From assembly GCA_009767595.1 (NCBI GenBank), contig VSDK01024214.1, positions 89,782-153,781 on the forward strand: a DNA stretch of 64,000 bases. The letters run 5' to 3'. A program made the position numbers and the translations under genes. Origin of the DNA: Symbiodinium kawagutii (lineage: Eukaryota; Sar; Dinophyceae; Suessiales; Symbiodiniaceae). Of the stretch, positions 12,046 to 22,640 are shown one piece after another (position 1 is the first letter of the stretch; each line of letters starts with the position of its first letter). The notes below the pieces were generated by a model. The model did not search any database. It was given only the letters and a program-made list of their open reading frames with translations, and was not told the origin of the DNA.

Positions 12046-12145
12046 TCGTATTCCTGTGGCAAGTACGACAAGACCTGGGGCGTTGTCCTAAAGGTTGGAA
12101 CCAGCTGGTTGTCATGGAAAGGTCCAGGAGTGATCCGAGTCCGAT
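12046..12145 (+). CDS. Probable exon
   Basis: Frame VFLWQVRQDLGRCPKGWNQL then VVMERSRSDPSP after an AACAG acceptor. It runs into an ATCTCAAG tandem repeat (12167-12201), which blurs the 3' boundary. Confidence 0.4.
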
Positions 12146-12314
12146 TCATGATTTGCCTGCAAAAATCTCAAGATATCTCAAGATATCTCAAGATATCTCA
12201 CGTTTGATGTGGCTTCTCTCGAATGGACTCGCTTCACTTAGAATGAACCTCTAGCTGCTTGTATCTAACCAGTAAATCAACCTTGGGATCGCACCAAGAT
12301 TTTGTGTTCCTGAG

Positions 12315-12387
12315 CCCTTGTCGACAAAGGCATCAGCTCACAGCGCCCCTAAAGATTGGCCAAAGGCGGGGGTTATGGCCAGTGGGG
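12315..12387 (+). CDS. Probable short exon
   Basis: After TTTTGTGTTCCTGAG the frame reads LSTKASAHSAPKDWPKAGVM and leaves at a GTAGAA donor. Confidence 0.35.
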
Positions 12388-12589
12388 GTAGAATGGACCA
12401 GTGATGTGGGGAGGCATACAGTATCGAAGACAAGGGAATATCGGAATATCTATATTCAGTTATATCATGACAGGAAAAATTTGGTTGATCGGGGATATCA
12501 CTATCCACTTGATTCTCATGGTAAGATGTATAGTTAAATATTTACAATTTTAGAACATGTTTGATATTGATTTTAACGGTGGTACGCCA

Positions 12590-12787
12590 AGTGCGGTGGA
12601 GTACAAGGTGGCGGGGAATCAGTGGATTGGGAGCATCATGCAGTTCTTTGGTGCCCATACCTTCGGGGTTGCACCTTCGAACGGTGCTGGGGAATCTTCC
12701 CAGGCAAGTTGCGTGGCAATCAATCACCTGGGCTCCGCAACGCGGCATGAGGTTGCACCGACCAGCATGAGGTTAGCAGAAGCATGA
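12590..12787 (+). CDS. Possible terminal exon
   Basis: About 65 codons containing VAGNQWIGSIMQFFGAHTFG, ending in TGA at 12785-12787. All three + frames are unusually open here, so the frame choice is a guess. Confidence 0.3.
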   Translation, partial: SAVEYKVAGNQWIGSIMQFFGAHTFGVAPSNGAGESSQASCVAINHLGSATRHEVAPTSMRLAEA

Positions 12788-12911
12788 CAGTTTTGAAACA
12801 AATACATCCTTAAGATGGGTGGTTTAACATGGTTAATAACCATGTTATAGGTGATTAATAAGGATTACTAGGTGGTTAATAGGTGGTTAATAGGTGCTGC
12901 TAGTTTCGCAG

Positions 12912-13848
12912 CAAAACATGGGCAGGTCCATGAGGAACATTTCTGGAACTGTTCCGCGAGCCGATCTTCAGAGTGTGCCTTCACTTGGCATGCAGAAATC
13001 GCACTTCGCCTCACCAAGTTGGCTGCTGCAGACCTCACCTCCTCAGGATGGCCATTCTGATCACCAAAGCTTTGATGCCACACCTGTAATTCTCCTTTTT
13101 TTCAATTTGCTTCCTGTATATTTTTATGACTTCCTGACTAGACCTCGAATCTTTTTGGTCATTGCGATATTTCATCACCAAGTCATTTCGCCCTCCCACA
13201 GCGGTCACAGTCCTTCAATAGGTTCCAGGTACGTAGATCGAGTCATTGGATCTGGTACCTAGTCCTTGATAGACCCAACTCACAGGTTTATCCTCCATCT
13301 TCCATCTTCCATTGGGTGATGATCCAAACTCAAGATCTGCTGTACCAGTTCCAAAGATCTGCGCCTGAAAACATTGCATCCTAAGATGCTGAGGTGTTCA
13401 TAATGATCGTTTTGCTGATCTGCTTGGTGTGGGACCCATGGCCACCCCCGGCCACCCCCAGCCTGAAGCAACACAGGTGGCATCTCACGTGGAAGGCCCA
13501 GTTGCAGGTTGGGCATGGGGAGCGGGTGGGCAGCTACCAGTTGGCTATGCTCAGACCCATGGTGGTCCAAGGTAAACCCAAGCATGGAACCAGCGACCCC
13601 AACCATGACATTGCACCCGAAAGTAAGGGGACTGCTGTTTTGAAATTTGCAAAAAGATCTTTTCGCTTAGAAGCTGCTGCCGGTGGGATGATGCTGTCTC
13701 CAACGTTGCAGGTGCCAACGATGCTCCTGACACGCCACGCCGCGAACGAGCTACTTCGGACGAAGGAGTCACCTTTTGGGTTTTAGAAGAGATTGGACCT
13801 TCAAAAGCTAAGCGTTCAAAGCAACTTGAGATCCTTCAAAAGCTATGA
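12912..13848 (+). CDS. Multi-exon 3' end, Pro/Gly-rich then charged
   Basis: Exons: 12912-13085 (58 codons, contains SMRNISGTVPRADLQSVPSL, GTAATT donor); a possible 27-nt exon at 13202-13228 (RSQSFNRFQ, GTACGT donor); 13394-13571 (contains MATPGHPQPEATQVASHVEG, GTAAAC donor); 13671-13848 (contains NDAPDTPRRERATSDEGVTF and EIGPSKAKRSKQLEILQKL, TGA). The last two join in phase. The link from the micro-exon to the third exon does not, so one boundary or one exon is missing. The C-terminus is basic and hydrophilic. No domain recognised. Confidence 0.55.
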
Positions 13849-13956
13849 ACAACTTGGATGATGTCAATCCACTTCAGCGGCAAGCAGTATCTATCAATCA
13901 GCAATCGCCATACTGCCGCAGCAGTTGACGATTCGAGCAATACTAGTTTTTGCTAG

Positions 13957-14034
13957 GTCTCATGCGATGGCCAACTCGTTTTTGAGACAAGTGTCGAGCA
14001 CGGGGGTGTCCTCAAGTTACCTGATCATAATTGA
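13957..14034 (+). CDS. Probable exon
   Basis: After TAGTTTTTGCTAG the frame reads SCDGQLVFETSVEHGGVLKL and stops at 14032-14034. A longer + frame (13925-14284) overlaps. The rest up to 14621 shows nothing convincing. Confidence 0.4.
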   Translation, partial: VSCDGQLVFETSVEHGGVLKLPDHN

Positions 14035-14621
14035 CCACAAAGCAACTTGGAACTTGATTCACAAGCGCCACAAAACACGGGCAGTCTGGAAACATGCCTC
14101 GCTGCCCGTGGGTTTCTTTCTCGGGGGTAGCTTGGTGCCTTGGCAGTCACCATCTTTTCAACAGTGTTTTGAATATAGTAAATGGTATAGTATTCTGGTG
14201 TATCATACCACCATTTGTTGCCAGTCTACACCATTTGCACATCAAGTATTCAATTTGTTTTTGTACATGCCAACCTGTGTTTAGAAGGCGCGAAAGGCGC
14301 CATTCTACCCTTTCCCACACGCAGAGAGTATCTTCCTCCATGAGCCTGATTTCCTGAGACTAGGATCAAAGCATTTGATGCAGATGTTCGCCATGACTTG
14401 ATGTTGATGAGCATAAATGATGGTATTCCCCACCAAGCAAGACAACAATGGTCATCAAATGATAAGGAACTACTGGTTGGTGGTTTTACCATTCTTTTAC
14501 CTTTCCAACCTACCTGGAACATTTTGTCGAATTTCTCAATATTTGAGCTGGTTTGTTGGTTGACTCATTTTTTGCATACGGATTAAAACCGCCAACCAGG
14601 CAACTCCTGTTTGGTTCCCCA

Positions 14622-14770
14622 AGATGCATCAGAGACCCTTCAGCATTGCTGATATGTCCTGGGCTTGGCAGAAGCGAAGCGGGCTTGACTGAGGTTGGAA
14701 TGGGTACCAACACTCTGATCGCACTGGAGGACAGGGTCATGCGGGGTCGCCAGGGACCCAGGAAAATTTA
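14622..14770 (+). CDS. Probable exon
   Basis: Frame contains PGLGRSEAGLTEVGMGTNTL and IALEDRVMRGRQGPRKIYVG, after the acceptor GTTTGGTTCCCCAAG. A shorter overlapping frame (QRPFSIADMSWAWQ) is also open. Confidence 0.4.
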
Positions 14771-14903
14771 TGTTGGACCCAAGAACCATCCATTGCATTA
14801 CCACCATTATTTATCTTCAAAACCTATTATTAACCATTATGAACCTACCATGAACCATTATAAGCCGAGTATTAACCATTAACTTACTATTCAGCATCCT
14901 TAG

Positions 14904-14960
14904 CCATGGTTGGGCTGGTCTGAGTGATCCAGCCGATGTGGCAAGCTTTGACAAGTTGAC
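14904..14960 (+). CDS. Probable short exon
   Basis: Reads HGWAGLSDPADVASFDKL between an AG acceptor and a GTAGCT donor. From here to 15892 there is only repeat DNA and the assembly gap. Confidence 0.35.
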
Positions 14961-15352
14961 GTAGCTTGGCACTGCTGAAATGCGGCCACGACTGTTGATA
15001 TTCAAGCTGTGTTTCTTGTACACCAGCTGACGTGGATTGTATGTCCAGCGATCATTTCTCTGAAAATCAATGGTTAATCCATAATGGATCAGCCGGTTTG
15101 TCTCTGGCTTATGTCTTGATACGAAATGAACTCCAACTGTCCCACAGTTCTTGCTTATTGTGTGGAGCCAATGCTATCATTGTCAAACAATTGGTCCCAG
15201 TCTCGTTGCTCAAAATTCATTACATATCATGTTATTGTTTTTACCATCCCCATCCACAATTTCAACCTTTCTATTTGTACGACTACTATTCCTATTATTG
15301 TTGCTACATACTATGAACTACTAGGTCACTACTATGAACCACTAATAACCAC

Positions 15353-15370
15353 GAAACCACCACCACCACC

Positions 15371-15441
<71 letters not shown>
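15353..15441 (+). repeat. CCA then CAA trinucleotide microsatellite
   Basis: About ten CCA units followed by about 20 CAA units, running directly into the assembly gap. The array length is therefore unknown. Confidence 0.95.
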
Positions 15442-15456
15442 NNNNNNNNNNNNNNN
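15442..15456. other. Assembly gap (15 N)
   Basis: Fifteen N directly after a long CAA repeat, so the gap is probably a collapsed microsatellite. Confidence 0.98.
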
Positions 15457-15892
15457 CGGCAGCCATGGCGGTTTCCTGTTGAAGATCCGCCCTAGGTCTC
15501 GCACACGTGGAGCATATCCCTAGTTCAACAGGTGCATGTCTCACATACATATGGATTATATATATATATATATATGTGTTATACACACATTCCCTGCTTT
15601 CCAGCTACTACCATGGGATAGCGCAAATTATTTTGTTGCTTTGTTACCCGGTTCATCGTCGAGAACCAACCGATGGATTGCTATGACTGATTGTTGCGGA
15701 TATCCCTGCTGTTGTTGAACGTTGATGGGCCCACAGCATTGGAATATCTGATAACCCCGACCAACAACTCCAAGTCCATACTTAACATGCTTATGATTCT
15801 GGGACCACTATATGTATCTGGAATATAGAACTACTAAGCTGTGCATTGCACAATAGCTTGCTGCAACTGAAGGGGCTTCATGTATCGGATCA

Positions 15893-16360
15893 ATGTTTGC
15901 GTTGGGTCCATGTTTTGGAGAAAAAACTGTCAGTTCTGCAGTGCGTCTCTCAGCCGTGATGCTCAACTCGGCTGGACTTTGCAGGTGCATCGGGATGGCC
16001 AGCCGCACACAGACTGTCATGTCTTTATCTTTCAACGTCCTTATGAAGGGCAGAAACGGCTTGGAGGTTGATGAGATTCCCGCGCTTGCCAGCGGACCGC
16101 AAGCAGAGAGAGTGCCCCTTCCAGCTTTTGTGAAGCGGGAGCTTCATGAACAGCGCAAATGTGAGCCCTGTCTCTTCAACATCAAAGAATCTGGGTGCTG
16201 GTATGGCGACAAATGTCGCTATTGTCATTTATGCACGCCAGCGGAAGTGCAAAAGAAGCAGAGCAAGAAATTCTACATGGAAAGAGTGCAGAAAAGGGAG
16301 ATGAAGGTTAGCCAAAAGATCGACGCGCAAGGACACTGGCGATCTGGGAAAATGGGATAA
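15893..16360 (+). CDS. CCCH-type zinc finger protein
   Basis: 155 codons ending in TAA. The C-terminal half contains CLFNIKESGCWYGDKCRYCH, an exact C-x8-C-x5-C-x3-H finger as in single-finger, probably RNA-binding CCCH proteins. A basic helix follows (KKQSKKFYMERVQKREMK). The finger part clearly starts by about 16040, perhaps after the acceptor CCTTATGAAG. The N-terminal 50 codons are less convincing and could be replaced by an upstream exon (the frame at 15880-16071 is also open). Short stand-alone CCCH proteins of this type are, from general knowledge, numerous in dinoflagellates, which regulate largely after transcription. That role is inferred here. Confidence 0.75.
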   Translation: MFALGPCFGEKTVSSAVRLSAVMLNSAGLCRCIGMASRTQTVMSLSFNVLMKGRNGLEVDEIPALASGPQAERVPLPAFVKRELHEQRKCEPCLFNIKESGCWYGDKCRYCHLCTPAEVQKKQSKKFYMERVQKREMKVSQKIDAQGHWRSGKMG

Positions 16361-16604
16361 AGAACTTCGTTTTCAGCACTGTACATTCTTCACACCTTGA
16401 TCTATGTTTCGGCATCCATTTGTATCATGCTGGATGTTGATACCTCATAGTCTCATAGTCACTCATGACTAGACTCTCACTTCTGCGTACACGTTGTCTT
16501 TGTAAAACCACTCAAAGGAATTGTAAGTTGGTGCAAATGGATTCAGGGCCACCTATGTCCCACAAAAAGTTTAGACCACAACAGGCACTTTGTTTAGCTT
16601 GCAG

Positions 16605-16756
16605 CACAGGACTGGCTGTTGGAAACAGAGTGTGGCTGTGAAGATCTTCATGAACATCTTGAGGCACCGGCCATACAGTTCTCAGCTCAGATCTACTGCC
16701 AACAGACTGGCAGCATCAGCCCACATCCGTTCCAATCCTTTCGCATCAATGTGTGA
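16605..16756 (+). CDS. Probable terminal exon
   Basis: After TTTAGCTTGCAG the frame reads QDWLLETECGCEDLHEHLEA then FSAQIYCQQTGSISPHPF and ends in TGA. It could be a distal exon of the zinc-finger gene or of another transcript. Confidence 0.45.
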
Positions 16757-16913
16757 GGCAGTTGTGATTGCTGCTTTTCCTTCAATGGTTTGAACTGGTG
16801 CCTAAGGACCTTTACAACCTGAACTGGCGTTAGATCTTTTGGATTCCTTTGGGATTGGAGATGACTTGGTTCACAGCGTCATGGCATGGCATCAGCCACG
16901 GATCATGGCATCA

Positions 16914-17053
16914 GTCTGTGTTTTGCCAATCCCAACCCGGCGGGGGCGGGCGCTTTGCCGGGAAGCCTTGGTTCGCGCATGTTCGCGCCCAGAGATCTGA
17001 ATGTCGTAGATTCCGAGGAGAGGTCCCGAGATCGAAGATTCCCATTTCCAAAG
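16914..17053 (+). CDS. Possible exon, Gly/Arg-rich
   Basis: The frame contains GGGGRFAGKPWFAHVRAQRS. A second frame (RDLNVVDSEERSRDRRFPFP) is equally open. The GC-rich island is distinct from its flanks. Confidence 0.3.
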
Positions 17054-17643
17054 TTTGTTTGAGATTGTATGAGATTGTGATCTTTGATTTTGATACTGTT
17101 GTTTTGCTTTTGAGTCACAAGCTTTGTTGGGCATTGGTTCCTAGATTCTGCTTCAGCAGTAGAAGGCATTGAGAAAACAAAGCCTCTGTCCTCGAGCGTC
17201 CGGTGGCATGCCACACTATGTGCAATGCAAGGCTTTGCAGTTTTCTGCACGTGCCCAAACTAAAAAATCATTTTTTCCATGAGTCTTTACATGTGTTTCT
17301 TTCATGTTTTTTCTGTTTTGTGCTACGAGCCTAAGCCTAAGCTTCGCATGAGTGCAGCATGTCACATGGTCTCACGTTTTGCACATTTTCAATCCGCCAG
17401 CAGAGATCCTACCTCCCTAGCGCAGGGCTGGAAGGTGTCTTTGCAACTCCCACGTGTGATGTCAGCGAAAGGATTGCTGCGCTGGGAGCTCCATCATCGC
17501 TACGGGATCATCAAGTGTTGATTCCGATTCCCAACCGCACCAACCGCACCAGGTGCCACCGCTGCTGTGATGGCACCGGCCTCTTGCCTGCAGGGGGGGC
17601 TGCTGGGTGCAACGGCTGAGGTAACAAAACCAAGAAATTAGAA

Positions 17644-18013
17644 GTGGACGCCAATTTTCATTTGCCAGAAATGGGGGCATATCAATCTCAACCACTTGAA
17701 ATCAATGGTCTTCGGACGAAGAATCATCAAATTCATCAAATCTTTATATCTCTCATGTATGGACATTTCCAAGTCGTTGAGGGATGTCATGGGTTACCAC
17801 GGGGGTTGTTCATCCGACTTGGTGAACAATGGGGTGACTGGAAGGCTTCACCCAGGCCAACCGACCATGAACATCTCATCTGAGGATTTGACAAATTTCA
17901 CGCTTTCAAAACAAAGCAGCCAAGAGTTTAGTGGTGTGTGCCGTGTAGAGAACCCGCACAAAGATAGAAACGATTGCCCTCACCAGGCCAATTCAGTTTT
18001 CTTGCCCATCTGA
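17644..18013 (+). CDS. Exon-like region, two overlapping frames
   Basis: 17644-17883 reads VVEGCHGLPRGLFIRLGEQW and DWKASPRPTDHEHLI. 17696-18013 reads NISSEDLTNFTLSKQSSQEF and stays open for 105 codons. Only one is likely to be translated. A short coding-like stretch at 17420-17520 (RVMSAKGLLRWELHHRYGII) precedes it. Confidence 0.35.
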
Positions 18014-18190
18014 TTTTGGGTCGATTTATGCCAAGGTCATAGTTAGACATGTCCTCCTTGCCATGACCTACCTACAAATTCTTCAAATTTATCTCAGATC
18101 CCCATGATCTAGAACTCTCAGGCTGTATATGTGCATAGAGAGGTATCTAGATTCATTCCGAAACAACATACAAGTTCCGTGTTTACTTAG

Positions 18191-18315
18191 GATCATCGCC
18201 TCCACCGGTCAACCTCCTGGTTCCAGCCGGTCGCATGAAGATGAGCCCTGAGGTTGAGCCAAATTTGAATGAGGCACAAGTGGTGGCCCTCTTGATAAGT
18301 GGGGGATATGAACAG
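18191..18315 (+). CDS. Probable exon
   Basis: Acceptor CCGTGTTTACTTAG. The frame contains VNLLVPAGRMKMSPEVEPNL and VVALLISGGYEQ and ends at a GTTTTG donor on a codon boundary. The composition is strongly coding. Confidence 0.55.
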
Positions 18316-19001
18316 GTTTTGGCTATCTTGTGGCTACAAAAGTTACATATACATACATTATATGTTCATGTACGTAGACATGCACACATTAGATTTATAT
18401 CTATCATCCCTCGATATACATATATATATATATATGTCATATGTATGGCCTTATGGTATCCATATCTCATGGGATTTTTCCATTTGCAAACATTCCCCAA
18501 ATGGTTGCGGGGAAACTGATGGAAACCAACCATTTGAGGGCTAGACCACGCCACAGAACTGCACTATGCCTGGGTTATCCATTTACCGCTTGAGGTTTTG
18601 GCCGCTGTTCACCACTTGTTTGTTTGCCTAGGGTGTCTTCCTGAGGACACCCTAAGAAACAACCTGGGTAAAATTTGCTGCCAAAATCGTTCATCAGCTT
18701 TTTGATAGTCCAGTGGTGGTTCTAATGAGCTCAGTGAGACCTAGACCAAGGAGCACAACGGAAATGCTGGACACCGATCCCAAGGGCTTACAATAATGAT
18801 GGTTCCTGATGATTGATAATGGCTGATGGTTAATGATGGTTGACGGTTGATGATGCTTGATGGTTGATGGTTGATCATTGATGATTGATGGTTGATCATT
18901 GATGATTGACGGTTGATGACTGATCGTTGATGATTGATGATTGATCATTGATGAGTGCTGGGGGTTCATGCTGGTTGAAGATGGTCGATTGATTTTGCCA
19001 G
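18316..19001. repeat. Intron-like DNA with TGATGATTGATGGT repeats
   Basis: Holds an AT-dinucleotide run near 18417-18435 and, at 18790-18960, degenerate ATGATGGTTGATGATTG units. A short stretch at 18720-18790 (RSTTEMLDTDPKG) might be coding. Confidence 0.5.
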
Positions 19002-19108
19002 GCGAGGCCCACGCCGTTGGATGCTCATCGCGGTGCAGAGCGGTGATTGCGGGGAGAATGCCATGGTGGTAGTTTCCATCCCCGGCGAGCTGGTCACTGA
19101 TTCACAGG
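19002..19108 (+). CDS. Probable exon
   Basis: After GATTTTGCCAG the frame reads WMLIAVQSGDCGENAMVVVS then IPGELVTDSQ. The donor is either GTCACT at 19093 or a GA donor at 19109. Strongly coding composition, unknown family. Confidence 0.5.
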
Positions 19109-19708
19109 GAACCAATAGCTGGTTATGGGGTACATCATGGCCACGGACTTTACATAATTAGGGAGGATAGAAGCGAATACAGTGAAATGCTTATTGCAAC
19201 TTGATGGATAAGTTTGATATTTCTGCAGGAAGTTGTTCCTTTTGCTGTATGCTTCACCAAGGAGGGGTGCCAGCATGTGTGAGGTCATCTTGGTAGAATG
19301 ATTGGAGGGTTTTGGATGCTTTATGAAGTGGGCATGCCCGTTTTGATTCTTTTTTGACATCACCTATGATCACATATTGAAAGATCAGGATCACCTATCC
19401 CTCTAAAGTCCCCATCCTGGACAGGTGATGTTTCTGAAATAGCCCCTTTGATCCTGTTGAGACTCACCAACTGATTGGCTGCAACATGATGAGAATGGAC
19501 AGTTATCAAGAAGCAACCCAATCCTCATGCCACCTATTGCTGCCCACCCAATCACCTATGTCACTCAAATAGCTTCTGTTCCTTTCATTGGCTGCTTACA
19601 CCTGGCCCTGCTGCGTCAACTGAGTTTGAAGATGGACCTACTGCACCAATTGCTCCTGGGATCTGGCAATGAGCAGATTGGGGTGGGCAGACTTTCTGTT
19701 GAGTCACC

Positions 19709-19969
19709 ATGTTGATTGGTAGTCACCATTCCATGTTGGGGGATGAAAAAAGGTGTGAGAAAATCCAGGAGAACCAAGTCACCTACAATCGCGGTTGGCA
19801 GCAAACCAACGTTATAGCCGGGAAAAACAGAAAGCACCAACCTCACGGAAATTGTGTTGTTTTGCAAGGTCAATCTGCTAGAATTCGGTGGTTGTTCGGT
19901 TTCGGAATGCCAGTACTTCGTGCAATCTTTGAGCTAGCAACCCCACGCCACCATCTATCAATATCTTAG
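19709..19969 (+). CDS. Possible exon or short gene
   Basis: 86 codons open, including CEKIQENQVTYNRGWQQTNV and RWLFGFGMPVLRAIFELATP, ending in TAG. No firm splice sites. Confidence 0.35.
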   Translation: MLIGSHHSMLGDEKRCEKIQENQVTYNRGWQQTNVIAGKNRKHQPHGNCVVLQGQSARIRWLFGFGMPVLRAIFELATPRHHLSIS

Positions 19970-20876
19970 TGACACAAGCAACATACCAAGCAATCGTTTG
20001 GATGCAACTGATGTGGGCAGGAATAAAGGGTTGACATAGCTCAATATGGTGGATGGACCTGGACAAGCCATCCTGCACCAACCGATAGACTGTACAAAAA
20101 TTCACCATCATCATCAGCATCATCATCGGGGTCATGAATCTCCAGTAGCCCTTGTTGTAGAAGTATGAGATGTCCACTGTTTGCACACAAGGTCCGGCCA
20201 ACCCCTAGGAATTCATGGTTGTAGGAGACTGTCCATCGCCAGCCTTTGTATTGATCAGAGGTCTATAGGTGTTTATGGAGCTCCAGTCTTTTTTCCCCGT
20301 CTTTTTCTGGGAACTTTCTTGGGTTTGTCCTTCACTGCAAGTTGTAGATGGTGAAGCCGCCATGGCTGAGAGTAACCTGAAGCCGCCATGACTTCACTAC
20401 TTGGGTCTGCAGGTGGATGGATCGCTGTGTGGCGTTACCTAGGGCCTAGGGGTTGGATCAACGGATCGACCAATGGAGGATTCGACTCAGCATTCACACT
20501 GGAGAATCTTGGTCAGTTGGTGTTACAAGTGCGCACTTGTAGGATAATAATTTCCCCATGATGGTGAAACCCTTCCTGAGATTGATGAGGGTTTCTTTGA
20601 AAACCAAGCATTACAAGAAACCATCGTCATTAATATGTAAATTAGCAGCATCATGCCCATCGTCAACGGTTGATCATTGTCATGACCAGTCAATCATGTA
20701 TATCAACCGCCAAGCGTAATATTTGCATACACCTTTATCTCAAGGTGGATGTGTGTGTGTATTTCCAAAAACACGCCACCCACGCACATATGCATATTGT
20801 GCCCAACATGGGTAGATGAAGATCAAGCATATACATATAAATGCATGCAAACATTTCCTTCTTTCCGTGTCTCTAG
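19970..20876. other. No convincing gene
   Basis: Mostly AT-rich, with a short GATGAT run at 20108-20130. I see no exon that passes the acceptor-frame-donor test. Confidence 0.4.
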
Positions 20877-21056
20877 AAACCTAGAAAAGATGATGTCTTG
20901 GAGTTTGTCATTCCTCGGCTGATCCCTGCTATCCCCTGCAGCAGCTTCTCGCATCGCCCCAGGTTGTCAGAACTGCAGGATGAGAACGACCCAAACGAGT
21001 TCAATCTCCCAGAGGACTGCCGTCCACACCAGTTTGCAATGGCAGATGGCCAGTAA
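20877..21056 (+). CDS. Terminal exon, unknown product
   Basis: A good pyrimidine acceptor (CCTTCTTTCCGTGTCTCTAG) opens 59 codons, including KDDVLEFVIPRLIPAIPCSS and LSELQDENDPNEFNLPEDCR, closed by TAA. One of the clearest single exons in the window. No family recognised. Confidence 0.6.
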   Translation, partial: KPRKDDVLEFVIPRLIPAIPCSSFSHRPRLSELQDENDPNEFNLPEDCRPHQFAMADGQ

Positions 21057-21550
21057 GCCACCGGCCACATTGGAGTTGGTACAATCCCAGCTATTTACAT
21101 GTGCGGTTTGGTCTATAACCTAGATCTCCAACAAGCCACCATGCTTTTGCTTCTTGTTATTTCCAGTAGACCTTGGCAATCTTTGCAAGATACATGGTAA
21201 TCTTGTGAGATCTCACATCAATCATGGTAATCTACGCATTAGTGAATCTCTATAGCCATAGTGACTGAAGTTGGGTCATTATATCTAGTTGTTTAACCAG
21301 CATTGTTCCTTATTGGCCTCTATTTAGGGAACAATGCATCAACTGCTTACGGATTGTTATTTCGTTGTTATATAGTTGTTTAACCAGCATTCTTATCACT
21401 ATAAATGCATGATATAAAATATGATGCGCATAACAATCATTGCCAACCACTATAACCATATATAGCCATATATAACCATATACAACCACATATAACCATG
21501 ATTAACCACTAGTTAACCATGGAGAGTACAGCTAACCTTTGCCGGTGAAG

Positions 21551-21997
21551 CTTGCTGTTCAGGAGCCCGAAGCTCTGCAGCAGATCTTTGTTGCCCTGGG
21601 GATGGATGAAGCTCCTGTTGCGGTGCCACCGGAGCGAGGCGCGGCCTGGGAGCTGCTGTTTTCATCATAGAAATAGCTGGTAAACAGCTGGTAAATGGCT
21701 GGTTTACACCATGGGTTTACCCCATGGTTTTCCTAGAAAAAATCAGTGTTTGCACTTGGAAGAGGATGGTTTACCTAGAAGAAATGGTGGGAAGGCGGTT
21801 GGATGTTGGTTGTTGTTCTTTGCGGTTTAGACAATCAGTCCTTGTAGGATCGTAGGAATCCTGTTCACCAATTAGCGAGATGAGGACGTCAAGGGGTGTT
21901 TGACACTGAATGTGACTGGGTCTGTCCGCAGGCGCGCGTGCTGCCGGCAGGGGGAGATGTGCCCATGTTTACTTCTCCAAACAAGCCTACAGAATAG
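21551..21997 (+). CDS. Two exon-like stretches
   Basis: 21551-21670 reads EPEALQQIFVALGMDEAPVA and runs to TAG, unless a GC donor inside is used. 21932-21997 follows TCTGTCCGCAG and reads ARVLPAGGDVPMFTSPNKPT before TAG. A GC donor after GERGA-type codons of the first would join them in phase. Confidence 0.45.
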
Positions 21998-22242
21998 GAA
22001 TTTCAGGGACCATTTATATACTTTCCCAGTGAAGTAAACGGTGTCCTGGTAGAAATCCATCCTCTGAGGAACCAACCTGGTTGCCTGGAATTACCATAGA
22101 ACTAGCTGGCTCACACTTTCGAAAAAATGCGCTTGGAAGTTCGAACTATAGAAATGATGATTTTACTCAAAGGAAGCCATTTTTTACTTCGAAGTGGGAT
22201 GGTTTACCTATCATAAAAGCGGTGATTTTGAGCCACTGGCAG

Positions 22243-22331
22243 GTCATCCAGCCTGGTCACTGCCAGGCGGAGACCGGGATGGAAAAAGCGAGTTGGGTTG
22301 GGAGAACTTCCAGGGTTCCGTTGGTGAATAT
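22243..22331 (+). CDS. Probable exon
   Basis: 29 codons (contains SLPGGDRDGKSELGWENFQG) between a GGCAG acceptor and a GTAATT donor that falls on a codon boundary. Confidence 0.5.
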
Positions 22332-22602
22332 GTAATTGGCGATGCTTTCCCCATGCTAACAACCTGCTCAAATTGACAGTATAATTGGTTATCAACCACT
22401 ATTAGCCACTACTAGTTGGATTTTTGCATCGTGCCAGAGTTCGGTACTTGTTCCATTGGACTTTTCCATTGGATGGAACTTGGATTAGAAGGATAGAACT
22501 TTCCCCTTTGGATGGAATGGAGTGAATCCTTTGAATAAAGTATCTACTATGGATAGAACTTTGATTAGAATTCCATTGTGCCAGCGGATTCCAGTGTGCC
22601 AG

Positions 22603-22640
22603 CGGAGAGCGCTGGATAGAATTTCTAATCGGCTGGAAAG
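22603..22640 (+). CDS. Probable micro-exon
   Basis: 38 nt reading RRALDRISNRLE between CCAGTGTGCCAG and a GTGGAG donor. Confidence 0.35.

Noticed and set aside
11681-12115. 144-codon minus frame with an apparent membrane helix
   Set aside because: The helix comes from an ATC/ATT simple repeat; + frames with splice signals cover the region.
17520-17618. CHRCCDGTG string resembling a DnaJ zinc-finger repeat
   Set aside because: The spacing does not match CxxCxGxG and no second repeat is present.
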